Part shown: one piece after another, positions 1 to 5,087 of the stretch
Layout: each line of letters starts with the position of its first letter
Position numbering within the stretch: position 1 is the first letter of the stretch
Source: Myxococcales bacterium
GTDB lineage: Bacteria > Myxococcota_A > UBA9160 > SMWR01
Length of the DNA: 5,087 nt
NCBI GenBank assembly: GCA_022571825.1
Contig: JACZXC010000248.1
Span: 1-5,087, forward strand
Reading direction: 5' to 3'
Program-made: the position numbers and the translations under genes
The notes under the pieces: model-generated
What the model was told of the DNA's origin: nothing
Database searches by the model: none
Seen by the model: only the letters and a program-made list of their open reading frames with translations

Positions 1-2
1 TT

Positions 3-218
3 TCCGGGGGGGGGTGCCTGTTCCGAGGCGATCACGACCTGCCCACCGGGCAGGAGGCGGTCCTGCTCTTCTGGCTCCCTCCGCGCCGGGTACTCAGGCT
101 GCGCGCGAACATGATCTACCGCAGTGGAAACGACGTCGGCCTCGTCTTCCTGGACAGTCGTCCGGACGTCCGCTCGATCATATCGGGCTATGTAATGGAC
201 GAGCTTCTCCTGAATTAG
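3..218 (+). CDS. PilZ domain protein, C-terminal part (5'-truncated by the window edge)
   Basis: An open frame runs from the left edge to a TAG at 216-218, giving about 71 residues with no start codon inside the window that would suit a complete protein. The peptide begins S-G-G-G-C-L-F-R-G, goes through D-L-P-T-G-Q-E-A-V-L-L-F, and reaches Y-R-S-G-N-D-V-G-L-V-F-L-D. This matches the second half of PilZ beta-barrels: the S-x-x-G of the D/N-x-S-x-x-G motif, a 'lp.G' turn, then the 'V.yrsgneVGleFld' strand. PilZ domains bind cyclic di-GMP. The upstream arginine motif (RxxxR) that would confirm binding lies outside the window. A short helix ending M-D-E-L-L-L-N follows the barrel. The frame begins inside a run of nine G (6-14), where an indel error is possible, so the first few residues are uncertain. 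The gene is convergent with the oxygenase gene, 24 bases away. The family call is by pattern recognition only. Confidence 0.72.
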   Translation, partial: SGGGCLFRGDHDLPTGQEAVLLFWLPPRRVLRLRANMIYRSGNDVGLVFLDSRPDVRSIISGYVMDELLLN

Positions 219-242
219 GCCTGGAGAAGCGGAAGCGCCGAG

Positions 243-1682
243 TCAGAAGATCCGATCGCCCGGCACCCATCTGGCGTGGAAGCCCGACGGGACCCGGGTG
301 GGTAGCTTCGCCTTCGCGATCGGGCCCTTCTCGATCTGCTGGGCGGCGAAGACCCAGCACTCCGACCGGGCTTCCGCGACGTTCATCATCAACGTGACGA
401 CGTAGCCACCGTCCTCTCCAGTGGCGCCCAGGCGGGGAGCGAAGGGCGACTCGCTGCCATGCCAGCCGTCCGGATAGTCGTAGCGGACCGCGCTGCCGTC
501 CTCGTGGTCGTACTTCACGAGGGCCCGGAAGTCGACGGTGACCATGTCTTCCGGCAGGTACTGGTGATAGGAGTAGCGCGTCTTCACGCCGTAGAGGTTC
601 GTGTCCGGCAGGCAGAACTCGACGTTGAGGTCGTCGAGCGGGCCCTCCCACGTCTCGCCGGTCTCGAGGTTCATGCGCCAGCGGTGCAGGTGCGCGCGTA
701 CGCGCAGATAGGCGAGCATGGACGTGAGCGGGCCCTTGCCGCGCTCGGCGACGATGGTCGGATCGGGCTGGAAGCAGCCGTCGATGACGATCCAGTCGCC
801 CTCCTCCCACGCGTTCACCATGTGCAGCACGTAGCCCGGCTCGAACTCGAACCAGCGCACCTGCTCGTTCGTCCCGCGCCGCGGAATCACGCCGAAGCGT
901 GAGGGCAAGCTGCGATCGAAGCGGGTCACGCGGTAGCCGTGCTTCCGCAGAACCTCTACGTCGTGGAAGAACGGGAAGTCGTGGAGGATCGAGTAGTGCT
1001 CGGTGATGTTCAGCTCGTGCGGGTCGCGCGCGCCGGGGAGATCGATCGGCGTCTGGTGCACCAGCTCGCCGTCCTTCGAGACGACGCCGTAGGTCATGTA
1101 GGGCGGCTCGAACTCCGCCAGCGTGAAATAGACGAGCTCGCCCGTGCGCTCGTCGACCTTCGGGTGCGCCGAGACGGTGGTGGTGAGCTTGCCGCCGAAG
1201 TCGGCCTTGCCACGATCGTCGAGGGTGAGGGGATCCAGACGGTAGGGCGTGCCACACAGGTACCAGGTCGCGAGCAGGTGGCCGTCGTGCCAGACCAGGT
1301 CCGTGTTGGCCGTGTCCTTCAGGTAGTGACGCGGCTTCTCGAAGTCGAAGGGCCCCATCACCCCGGGCCAGATCGCCCGTCCTTGGCGCACCTCGTCTGC
1401 CAGGCCATCGGTGCGCACGAAGCGGCTGCGGTAGTCGAGCCGGCCGTCGCGGAAGTAGAGGCCGTGCACCATCCCATCTCCGTCGAACCAGTGGTACGGA
1501 TTGGTGGGCTCATAGACCTGATTGGGGCCGTTGCGGACGTACGCGCCGTAGAGGTCGGCCGGCAGCTCTCCCTCCACCTCGAGATCGATCGCAGTCGTCT
1601 CGTGCACGACCGGACCGTGAATGCCGTGGAGATAGGGATTGCCGACCCGCGCGGTCCAGGTGGGTGCGTCTGCCGCCGTCAC
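243..1682 (-). CDS. Carotenoid oxygenase family protein (apocarotenoid/lignostilbene-type dioxygenase)
   Basis: A 479-residue non-haem Fe(II) dioxygenase of the RPE65/CCD/lignostilbene dioxygenase family, which cleaves a C=C bond in carotenoids, apocarotenoids or stilbenes to give two carbonyl products. The usual family length is about 450-500 residues. All four iron-binding histidines are visible: H173 (AHPKVD), H234 (SILHDF), H287 (LHMVNAWEE) and H469 (GFHARW). Their spacing is like that of cyanobacterial apocarotenoid oxygenase. Second-shell glutamates are E293 in AWEE and E355 in VEF. N-terminal landmarks are GNPYLHG, YVRNGPN and WFDGDGMVHG. There is no signal peptide, so it is probably cytosolic. 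Start choice: GTG at 1682 has a GGAGGT ribosome site just upstream. An alternative GTG at 1724 would add 14 residues but has no ribosome site, and the extra stretch is occupied by a perfect palindrome. The gene is divergent from the monooxygenase operon. The family is secure; the substrate is not. Confidence 0.95.
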   Translation of the reverse strand: MTAADAPTWTARVGNPYLHGIHGPVVHETTAIDLEVEGELPADLYGAYVRNGPNQVYEPTNPYHWFDGDGMVHGLYFRDGRLDYRSRFVRTDGLADEVRQGRAIWPGVMGPFDFEKPRHYLKDTANTDLVWHDGHLLATWYLCGTPYRLDPLTLDDRGKADFGGKLTTTVSAHPKVDERTGELVYFTLAEFEPPYMTYGVVSKDGELVHQTPIDLPGARDPHELNITEHYSILHDFPFFHDVEVLRKHGYRVTRFDRSLPSRFGVIPRRGTNEQVRWFEFEPGYVLHMVNAWEEGDWIVIDGCFQPDPTIVAERGKGPLTSMLAYLRVRAHLHRWRMNLETGETWEGPLDDLNVEFCLPDTNLYGVKTRYSYHQYLPEDMVTVDFRALVKYDHEDGSAVRYDYPDGWHGSESPFAPRLGATGEDGGYVVTLMMNVAEARSECWVFAAQQIEKGPIAKAKLPTRVPSGFHARWVPGDRIF

Positions 1683-1685
1683 TCG

Positions 1686-1691
1686 ACCTCC
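1686..1691 (-). promoter_or_regulatory. Ribosome binding site of the carotenoid oxygenase gene (start-deciding)
   Basis: On the minus strand this reads GGAGGT, followed by CGA and then the GTG at 1682-1680. The GGAGG core lies 4 bases from the start codon, which is a little close but is the only strong Shine-Dalgarno match near the N-terminus. It favours GTG at 1682 over the GTG at 1724. Confidence 0.6.
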
Positions 1692-1692
1692 G

Positions 1693-1709
1693 GATCTGAG
1701 GCTCAGATC
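1693..1709. promoter_or_regulatory. Perfect 17-bp palindrome, candidate operator or 5'-UTR hairpin
   Basis: GATCTGAG-G-CTCAGATC has two perfect 8-base arms around a single central base. It ends one base upstream of the ribosome binding site of the carotenoid oxygenase gene. A dyad of this size and position is typical of an operator for a dimeric repressor (TetR, GntR or MarR type). As RNA the single-base centre would force a few central pairs open to make a loop. No regulator gene lies in the window, so the binding protein is unknown. Confidence 0.5.
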
Positions 1710-1745
1710 AGGCTCCGGGTCCACGGTACACGAATCTTGGATCGC

Positions 1746-1757
1746 GGGGCGCGCCCC
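1746..1757. repeat. 12-bp GC-only palindrome in the divergent intergenic region
   Basis: GGGGCGCGCCCC is perfectly self-complementary and sits midway between the two divergent genes. In DNA of this GC content such a palindrome may arise by chance, so a regulatory role is only possible. Confidence 0.3.
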
Positions 1758-1776
1758 CGGCGCTCCCGGTCTGCCC

Positions 1777-1793
1777 GCACGGGCCTCCCGTGC
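1777..1793. promoter_or_regulatory. Inverted repeat with 7-bp arms, candidate operator upstream of the monooxygenase operon
   Basis: GCACGGG-CCT-CCCGTGC is a perfect 7-base inverted repeat around 3 bases, ending 39 bases before the chosen monooxygenase start. It overlaps a second possible dyad at 1773-1784 (GCCCG-CA-CGGGC), so two hairpins compete for the same bases. No T-run follows on either strand, which argues against a Rho-independent terminator. The position fits an operator, but no clear -35/-10 pair could be assigned around it. Confidence 0.4.
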
Positions 1794-1809
1794 TAGAAAC
1801 GGCTAGAAA
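1792..1809 (+). repeat. Tandem direct repeat GCTAGAAA, 10-bp period
   Basis: GCTAGAAA occurs at 1792-1799 and again at 1802-1809, exactly 10 bases apart, so both copies lie on nearly the same face of the helix. The repeat ends 23 bases before the monooxygenase ATG at 1833. It is locally AT-rich in a very GC-rich region and could hold a promoter -10 element or paired activator half-sites. This is inference from spacing and position. Confidence 0.4.
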
Positions 1810-1818
1810 TCTCGATGC

Positions 1819-1824
1819 GGGAGG
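1819..1824 (+). promoter_or_regulatory. Ribosome binding site of the Baeyer-Villiger monooxygenase gene (start-deciding)
   Basis: GGGAGG lies 8 bases before the ATG at 1833, an ideal spacing. The earlier in-frame ATG at 1815 has no comparable site upstream and would place this purine block inside the coding sequence, so 1833 is preferred. Confidence 0.65.
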
Positions 1825-1832
1825 CCAGGTGC

Positions 1833-3485
1833 ATGTCCAGCCAGCAGGCGGGTTCGCAGCAGCCGGGAGCGGGACCGGACCTCGACGCGGTCGTGATCGG
1901 CGCGGGTTTTTCCGGTCTGTATATGCTGCATCGGATGCGCGATGTACTCGGCCTGAAGGTGCGCGTCTACGAGGCGGGCGACGGCGTCGGTGGGACCTGG
2001 TACTGGAACCGCTACCCGGGCGCTCGCTGCGACTGCGAGAGCTTCTACTACTGCTACTCGTTCTCGAAAGAGCTCGCAGAGGAGTGGCAATGGACCAGCC
2101 GGTATCCCGAGCAACCCGAGATTCTGAGCTACCTCGAGCACGTGGCCGACCGCTTCGACCTCCGGCGCGATATTCAGCTCAGCACGCGCGTGGCCGGGGC
2201 GACCTTTGACGAGGCCGGCGACTGCTGGGAGGTCTGCACGGAGAACGGCGAGCGCATCACGGCTCGATTCCTGATCAGTGCGGTAGGCTGCCTGTCCGCC
2301 GCGAACGTTCCGGACTTCAAGGGTCTCGATGACTTTCGGGGCGACTGGTACCACACCGGGTTGTGGCCCCACGAAGGGGTCGACTTCAGTGGCAAGCGCG
2401 TCGGGCAGATCGGGACCGGATCGACCGGAATCCAGGCGGCGCCGGTCATCGCCGCGCAGGCCGAACATCTGACGATTTTCCAGCGGACGCCGAACTTCAG
2501 CATTCCGGCTCGCAACCGCCGGTTCACGCCGGAGAAGTGGGCGGAGATCAAGGCGGATTCTCGCGACATCCGCCGCCGGATTCTCGAGTCTGCGGGGGGC
2601 TTCCCGTACGTGGCCGTCGACCGGTCGGCCAAGGACGTCTCCGATGAGGAGCGCCGGGCGATCTACGAACAGCTCTGGGAAGACGGGGGCTTCAAATTTC
2701 TGTGGGGCTCGTTCAACGACATCCTCATCGACTTGGAGGCCAACGATACCACCGCCGAGTTCATTCGCGGGAAGATCCGTGAGACGGTGAAGGACCCCGA
2801 GGTGGCCGATTTGTTGTCGCCGACGGATCATCCCTACGGCACGAAACGACCCCCGATCGACACCGACTACTACGAGACCTACAACCGGGACAACGTGACG
2901 CTGGTCGACGTCCGAAAGGCACCGATCGTCGAGTTCACGCCTCGCGGGCTGCGGACCGAGAGCGGGGAGTACGAGCTCGACATCATCGTGTTCGCCACCG
3001 GCTTCGACGCCATGACCGGTTCGCTGCTCAAGATCGACATCCGTGGCCTCGGGGGCCAAACCCTCGCGGACAAGTGGGCGGATGGCCCACGGACCTACCT
3101 CGGGCTGCAGGTCGCCGGCTTCCCCAACCTTTTCACGATCACCGGTCCGGGGAGTCCATCCGTCCTGGTCAACATGCCGGTCGCGATCGAGCAGCACGTC
3201 GAGTGGATTTGCGACTGTATCGATCACATGCGCACTCGGGGGCTTCGGCGGATAGAGGCGAAGCTCGATGCGGAAGACGAATGGGTGGACCACGTCAATC
3301 AGGTGGCCAGCATGACGCTCTACATGAAGGCCAACTCGTGGTATGTCGGCGCCAACATCCCGGGCAAGAAGCGGGTCTTCATGCCCTATCTGGGCGGCCA
3401 GGTCGAGTACCGGAAACGCTGCGACGAGGTCGCCAGTAAGGACTACGCCGGATTCGAGCTGCGAAGCGGAGGTTCCCGACAATGA
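1833..3485 (+). CDS. Type I Baeyer-Villiger monooxygenase (FAD/NADPH), phenylacetone monooxygenase-like
   Basis: A 550-residue flavoprotein that uses NADPH and O2 to convert ketones into esters or lactones; phenylacetone monooxygenase (PAMO) has 542. Visible elements in order: FAD Rossmann motif G-A-G-F-S-G at 23-28; GGTWYWNRYPGARCD ending at active-site D67 (PAMO D66); the Baeyer-Villiger fingerprint FxGxxxHxxxWP at 168-179; NADPH Rossmann motif G-T-G-S-T-G at 194-199; R218 and K338, matching PAMO R217 and K336 for NADP; catalytic R339 in GTKR (PAMO R337); ATGFD at 388-392; and a C-terminal SWYxGANIPGK loop. The segment around S443-V444 keeps the two-residue bulge of PAMO that cyclohexanone monooxygenases lack. 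There is no signal or membrane segment, so it is cytosolic. ATG 1833 is chosen for its ribosome site; ATG 1815 would add six residues. The stop overlaps the next gene's start. The class is secure; the substrate is not. Confidence 0.96.
   Translation: MSSQQAGSQQPGAGPDLDAVVIGAGFSGLYMLHRMRDVLGLKVRVYEAGDGVGGTWYWNRYPGARCDCESFYYCYSFSKELAEEWQWTSRYPEQPEILSYLEHVADRFDLRRDIQLSTRVAGATFDEAGDCWEVCTENGERITARFLISAVGCLSAANVPDFKGLDDFRGDWYHTGLWPHEGVDFSGKRVGQIGTGSTGIQAAPVIAAQAEHLTIFQRTPNFSIPARNRRFTPEKWAEIKADSRDIRRRILESAGGFPYVAVDRSAKDVSDEERRAIYEQLWEDGGFKFLWGSFNDILIDLEANDTTAEFIRGKIRETVKDPEVADLLSPTDHPYGTKRPPIDTDYYETYNRDNVTLVDVRKAPIVEFTPRGLRTESGEYELDIIVFATGFDAMTGSLLKIDIRGLGGQTLADKWADGPRTYLGLQVAGFPNLFTITGPGSPSVLVNMPVAIEQHVEWICDCIDHMRTRGLRRIEAKLDAEDEWVDHVNQVASMTLYMKANSWYVGANIPGKKRVFMPYLGGQVEYRKRCDEVASKDYAGFELRSGGSRQ
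3468..3472 (+). promoter_or_regulatory. Ribosome binding site of the SDR gene, inside the upstream coding sequence
   Basis: GGAGG lies 9 bases before the ATG at 3482 and falls within the last codons of the monooxygenase gene. With the ATGA stop-start overlap this supports translational coupling of the two genes. Confidence 0.6.
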
Positions 3486-4474
3486 AGCAGTTCGCAGGGC
3501 GGCTCGCGGTGGTCACCGGCGGTGGCACGGGGATGGGTCGCGAGCTGGCGAAGCAGTTGGCCGCCGAGGGCTGTCACGTAGCCATGTGCGACGTCTCCGC
3601 GGAGCCCATGGAGGAGACCCAGGCGGCTTGCGCGCAGGTCGCGCCCGCCGGCACCCGCATCACCAGCCACCGGTGCGATGTCTCCGAGGAGGCCCAGGTC
3701 CTGGCATTCCGCGATGCGGTCGTCGCCCAACACGAGACCGACCACGTCCACCTGGTCTTCAACAACGCGGGCATCGGCGGCGGCGGGAGCTTCCTGACCG
3801 ACGACCGCGCGGAGTGGGACAAGACCTTCGACGTGTGCTGGGGCGGGGTCTACTACTGCACCCGCGCCTTCCTTCCCTTGCTCGTCGCGAGCAGCGAAGG
3901 GCACCTGATCAACACCAGCAGCGTGAATGGATTCTGGGCGAGCCTGGGCCCCGAGATCCCGCACACCGCGTACAGCGCTGCGAAGTTCGCCGTCAAGGGA
4001 TTCAGCGAGGCCCTGATCAACGACCTGCGCATCAACGCGCCGCATGTGAAGGTGTCGGTGGTGATGCCGGGTCACGTGGGCACCTCGATCATCCTGAACA
4101 GCCCCGCCGTGCTGGGAAGGCCCAGCCCGAAGGAGATGACAGAGGAGGACCTGCGGCCGGTGCGCGAGCGGCTGGAGCGCCAGGGGCTCCTTCCCGTCGA
4201 CGCGATCACCGACGACCAGTTGCGCACGATCCTGCACCAGCTCGCACTCAACTTCCGCGACCAGGCACCGCTCTCGGCCGCGGACGCCGCCACCCTCATC
4301 CTCGACGGTGTGCGCGAGGAACGCTGGCGAATCCTGGTGGGCGAGGACGCGAAGATCCTGGACCAACGCGTGCGCGAGGCGCCGGAGGAGGCGTACGGGC
4401 CCGCGTTCATCGAGGCCTTGCGCGCGCAGGGCGTCTTCGCGGCCTTCGCTGCCTTTGCCAATCCCACCGAGTGA
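3482..4474 (+). CDS. Short-chain dehydrogenase/reductase (classical SDR with C-terminal extension)
   Basis: A 330-residue NAD(P)-dependent oxidoreductase that interconverts alcohol and carbonyl groups. Visible: cofactor motif T-G-G-G-T-G-M-G at 12-19; D37 at the end of the second strand, favouring NAD(H) over NADP(H); C-D-V at 65-67; N-N-A-G at 94-97; catalytic S147 in NTSSVNG; Y164 and K168 in YSAAK; and M-P-G-H-V-G-T after the sixth strand. Classical SDRs have about 250 residues. This one has an insertion after the M-P-G-H-V-G-T motif and a C-terminal segment containing RWRILVG. The usual fourth catalytic residue, the Asn of 'fdvNxxGv', is Cys119 in FDVCWGGVYYCTRAFLP. The start overlaps the monooxygenase stop (ATGA). 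The partner role suggested by context is oxidation of a secondary alcohol to the ketone used by the monooxygenase, or later handling of the product. It is cytosolic by sequence. The substrate is unknown. Confidence 0.95.
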   Translation: MKQFAGRLAVVTGGGTGMGRELAKQLAAEGCHVAMCDVSAEPMEETQAACAQVAPAGTRITSHRCDVSEEAQVLAFRDAVVAQHETDHVHLVFNNAGIGGGGSFLTDDRAEWDKTFDVCWGGVYYCTRAFLPLLVASSEGHLINTSSVNGFWASLGPEIPHTAYSAAKFAVKGFSEALINDLRINAPHVKVSVVMPGHVGTSIILNSPAVLGRPSPKEMTEEDLRPVRERLERQGLLPVDAITDDQLRTILHQLALNFRDQAPLSAADAATLILDGVREERWRILVGEDAKILDQRVREAPEEAYGPAFIEALRAQGVFAAFAAFANPTE

Positions 4475-4505
4475 GGCGTCTCGCTCGCGGGGACGGTTTG
4501 GACCG

Positions 4506-4847
4506 CTAGGGCGGGGGCACCCGCGCGGCGCCCGAGGACGGGATCCGACGGTTGGCGCCGGGAGACCGGGGGCTCGCCAGCACCATCAGGGCTGGGGCCG
4601 TGAGCACGTCGGCCAGGAAGGCGACGATCGTGGCGAAGCCCGCCAGGATTCCGAAGTAGACCAACGCGTAGAAGTGGGCCGTCACGAAGATGAAGAAGCT
4701 GGTGGCCAGGACGAGGCTCGTGGTCAGCAGTGCCGTTCCGGTGGTGGCGATGAGTATTAGAAGTAGGGCGGTCGTAGCAATTGCTGCGAATCTCATAGTT
4801 TTGGAAATTTCTGTTGGAAGAATTCTGGAAGTTGTTCCCATGACCAC
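4506..4847 (-). CDS. C-terminal fragment of an RND/MMPL-family exporter; N-terminal part replaced by unrelated low-GC sequence
   Basis: The frame of 113 codons ends in TAG at 4508-4506. From residue 34 onward (4748 down to 4506) it reads A-T-T-G-T-A-L-L-T-T-S-L-V-L, then F-F-I-F-V, then Y-F-G-I-L-A-G-F-A, then L-A-D-V-L-T-A-P-A-L. This is the standard end of RND/MMPL-type inner-membrane exporters: two transmembrane helices (about residues 38-59 and 62-90) and a short, proline- and arginine-rich cytoplasmic tail. Full-length members have some 700-1000 residues. The expected preceding motif (the 'GigvDDtiH' helix and the helix leading into 'tl.TTG') is absent. Residues 1-33 come from lower-GC sequence and match nothing I recognise, so ATG 4847 is probably not a true start. 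Either the contig is chimeric here or the gene was broken in the genome. It is convergent with the SDR gene (31-base gap), so it is a separate transcription unit. Confidence 0.65.
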   Translation of the reverse strand: MVMGTTSRILPTEISKTMRFAAIATTALLLILIATTGTALLTTSLVLATSFFIFVTAHFYALVYFGILAGFATIVAFLADVLTAPALMVLASPRSPGANRRIPSSGAARVPPP

Positions 4848-5087
4848 CCCGTGTTTTCGTCGGGTATTTAGCGTTATTGTGGTATTTCACGTGGATTATT
4901 CTAGAATATTGATGGGGATATTCTATTCATGGAGATGATATACGATTCAACTATAGGCGTCTGAAGAGGGGAAAGGTAGTTGGCAAAATTGCCTATCCGG
5001 AGTTGATGGAGGAGAGTACCAGGACATTGGAAATGGTAATTCTATCATACAGCTAGCGCGGCCGCTAAGTCCCCTGAACTTCAGAAG
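4749..5087. other. Low-GC tail without a supportable gene; possible chimeric or foreign sequence
   Basis: GC content falls from about 65% to roughly 42% (37-45% per 60-base line from 4801 to 5040). Exporter homology on the minus strand ends at the same place. All six frames are broken or start-less. The longest start-less open stretches are about 47 codons (4913-5056, plus) and 43 codons to the window end (4957-5087, plus), neither with a recognisable family. A small hairpin with 8-base arms and an 8-base loop lies at 4902-4925 but has no T-run. Adjacent NheI and NotI sites occur at 5052-5065. Interpretations are a cloning or assembly junction, or a real boundary with horizontally acquired DNA; I favour the artefact. 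Confidence 0.6.
5052..5065. other. Abutting NheI and NotI recognition sites (possible cloning-linker remnant)
   Basis: GCTAGC is directly followed by GCGGCCGC. This arrangement is common in synthetic polylinkers, and an 8-base GC-only site stands out in about 42% GC sequence. It suggests, without proving, that the right end carries vector or adapter-derived bases. The 22 bases after it match nothing I can name. Confidence 0.4.

Noticed and set aside
219..242. A terminator or small RNA between the PilZ fragment and the oxygenase stop codon.
   Set aside because: Only 24 bases, with no stable dyad or T-run.
178..1257. A 359-codon minus-strand frame inside the oxygenase gene.
   Set aside because: Arginine- and alanine-rich shadow frame of the oxygenase with no domain features.
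939..1796. A 285-codon plus-strand open frame antisense to the oxygenase gene.
   Set aside because: The translation is repetitive V/R/E/L-rich text typical of antisense frames, and the minus strand holds a complete enzyme with its catalytic residues.
1725..1832. Sigma-70 promoters for the two divergent genes.
   Set aside because: TAGAAA hexamers could serve as -10 elements, but no -35 hexamer at about 17 bases could be matched on either strand, so no promoter is annotated.
1803..3482. A 559-codon open frame antisense to almost the whole monooxygenase gene.
   Set aside because: It is a by-product of high-GC codon usage. The plus-strand frame carries every flavin, NADPH and Baeyer-Villiger motif, while the antisense product has no recognisable domain.
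3443..4366. A 307-codon minus-strand frame opposite the SDR gene.
   Set aside because: Antisense shadow; all SDR motifs lie on the plus strand.
4494..4505. Possible terminator CGGT-TTGG-ACCG between the convergent SDR and exporter genes.
   Set aside because: Only four base pairs, with no T-run on either strand.
4902..4925. Hairpin TAGAATAT / ATATTCTA with an 8-base loop in the low-GC tail.
   Set aside because: No T-run, no adjacent gene end to terminate, and it lies in sequence that may be artefactual. Such AT-rich dyads are easily found by chance.
4690..4938. An 82-codon plus-strand frame from ATG 4690.
   Set aside because: Its first part is antisense to the exporter end and the rest crosses the composition break; no family is recognisable.
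4913..5056. A 47-codon plus-strand open stretch in the low-GC tail ending in TAG, with a protein-like composition.
   Set aside because: A TGA lies directly upstream, the first ATG leaves only 16 codons, there is no ribosome site, and the end overlaps the NheI site.

Overview
The window is about 65% GC for most of its length and densely coded. It looks like chromosomal DNA from a high-GC Gram-negative bacterium. That reading rests on a PilZ-type domain and the C-terminal end of an RND/MMPL-type exporter; the lineage itself cannot be fixed from sequence alone. The sequence starts in a 9-base poly-G run and ends in a low-GC tail, so it reads like a contig or clone with imperfect ends.

Layout. 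(1) 3-218, plus strand: the 5'-truncated end of a PilZ-domain protein. (2) 243-1682, minus strand: a complete carotenoid oxygenase family (RPE65/apocarotenoid/lignostilbene type) non-haem iron dioxygenase with all four iron-binding histidines. (3) 1683-1832: a divergent regulatory region holding a perfect 17-bp palindrome, further inverted repeats and a 10-bp-phased direct repeat. (4) 1833-3485, plus strand: a type I Baeyer-Villiger monooxygenase of the phenylacetone monooxygenase kind. (5) 3482-4474, plus strand: a short-chain dehydrogenase/reductase that overlaps the monooxygenase stop codon (ATGA), so the two form a translationally coupled operon. (6) 4506-about 4748, minus strand: the last two transmembrane segments of an RND/MMPL-type exporter. 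(7) About 4749-5087: a tail of about 42% GC in which exporter homology is lost; it contains abutting NheI and NotI sites and no gene I can support.

How the genes may work together (inference). The SDR plus Baeyer-Villiger monooxygenase is a classic pair: the dehydrogenase oxidises a secondary alcohol to a ketone and the flavoenzyme inserts oxygen to give an ester or lactone. The divergently transcribed carotenoid oxygenase would cleave a C=C bond to give aldehyde or ketone fragments, which are the sort of substrate the pair uses. A shared divergent control region carrying several dyad repeats would allow joint regulation. The unit therefore could be a small catabolic module for apocarotenoid-like, terpenoid or stilbenoid compounds. 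The substrate is unknown.

I see no RNA gene, CRISPR array, insertion sequence or convincing Rho-independent terminator. The two convergent gene junctions are very short (24 and 31 bases).
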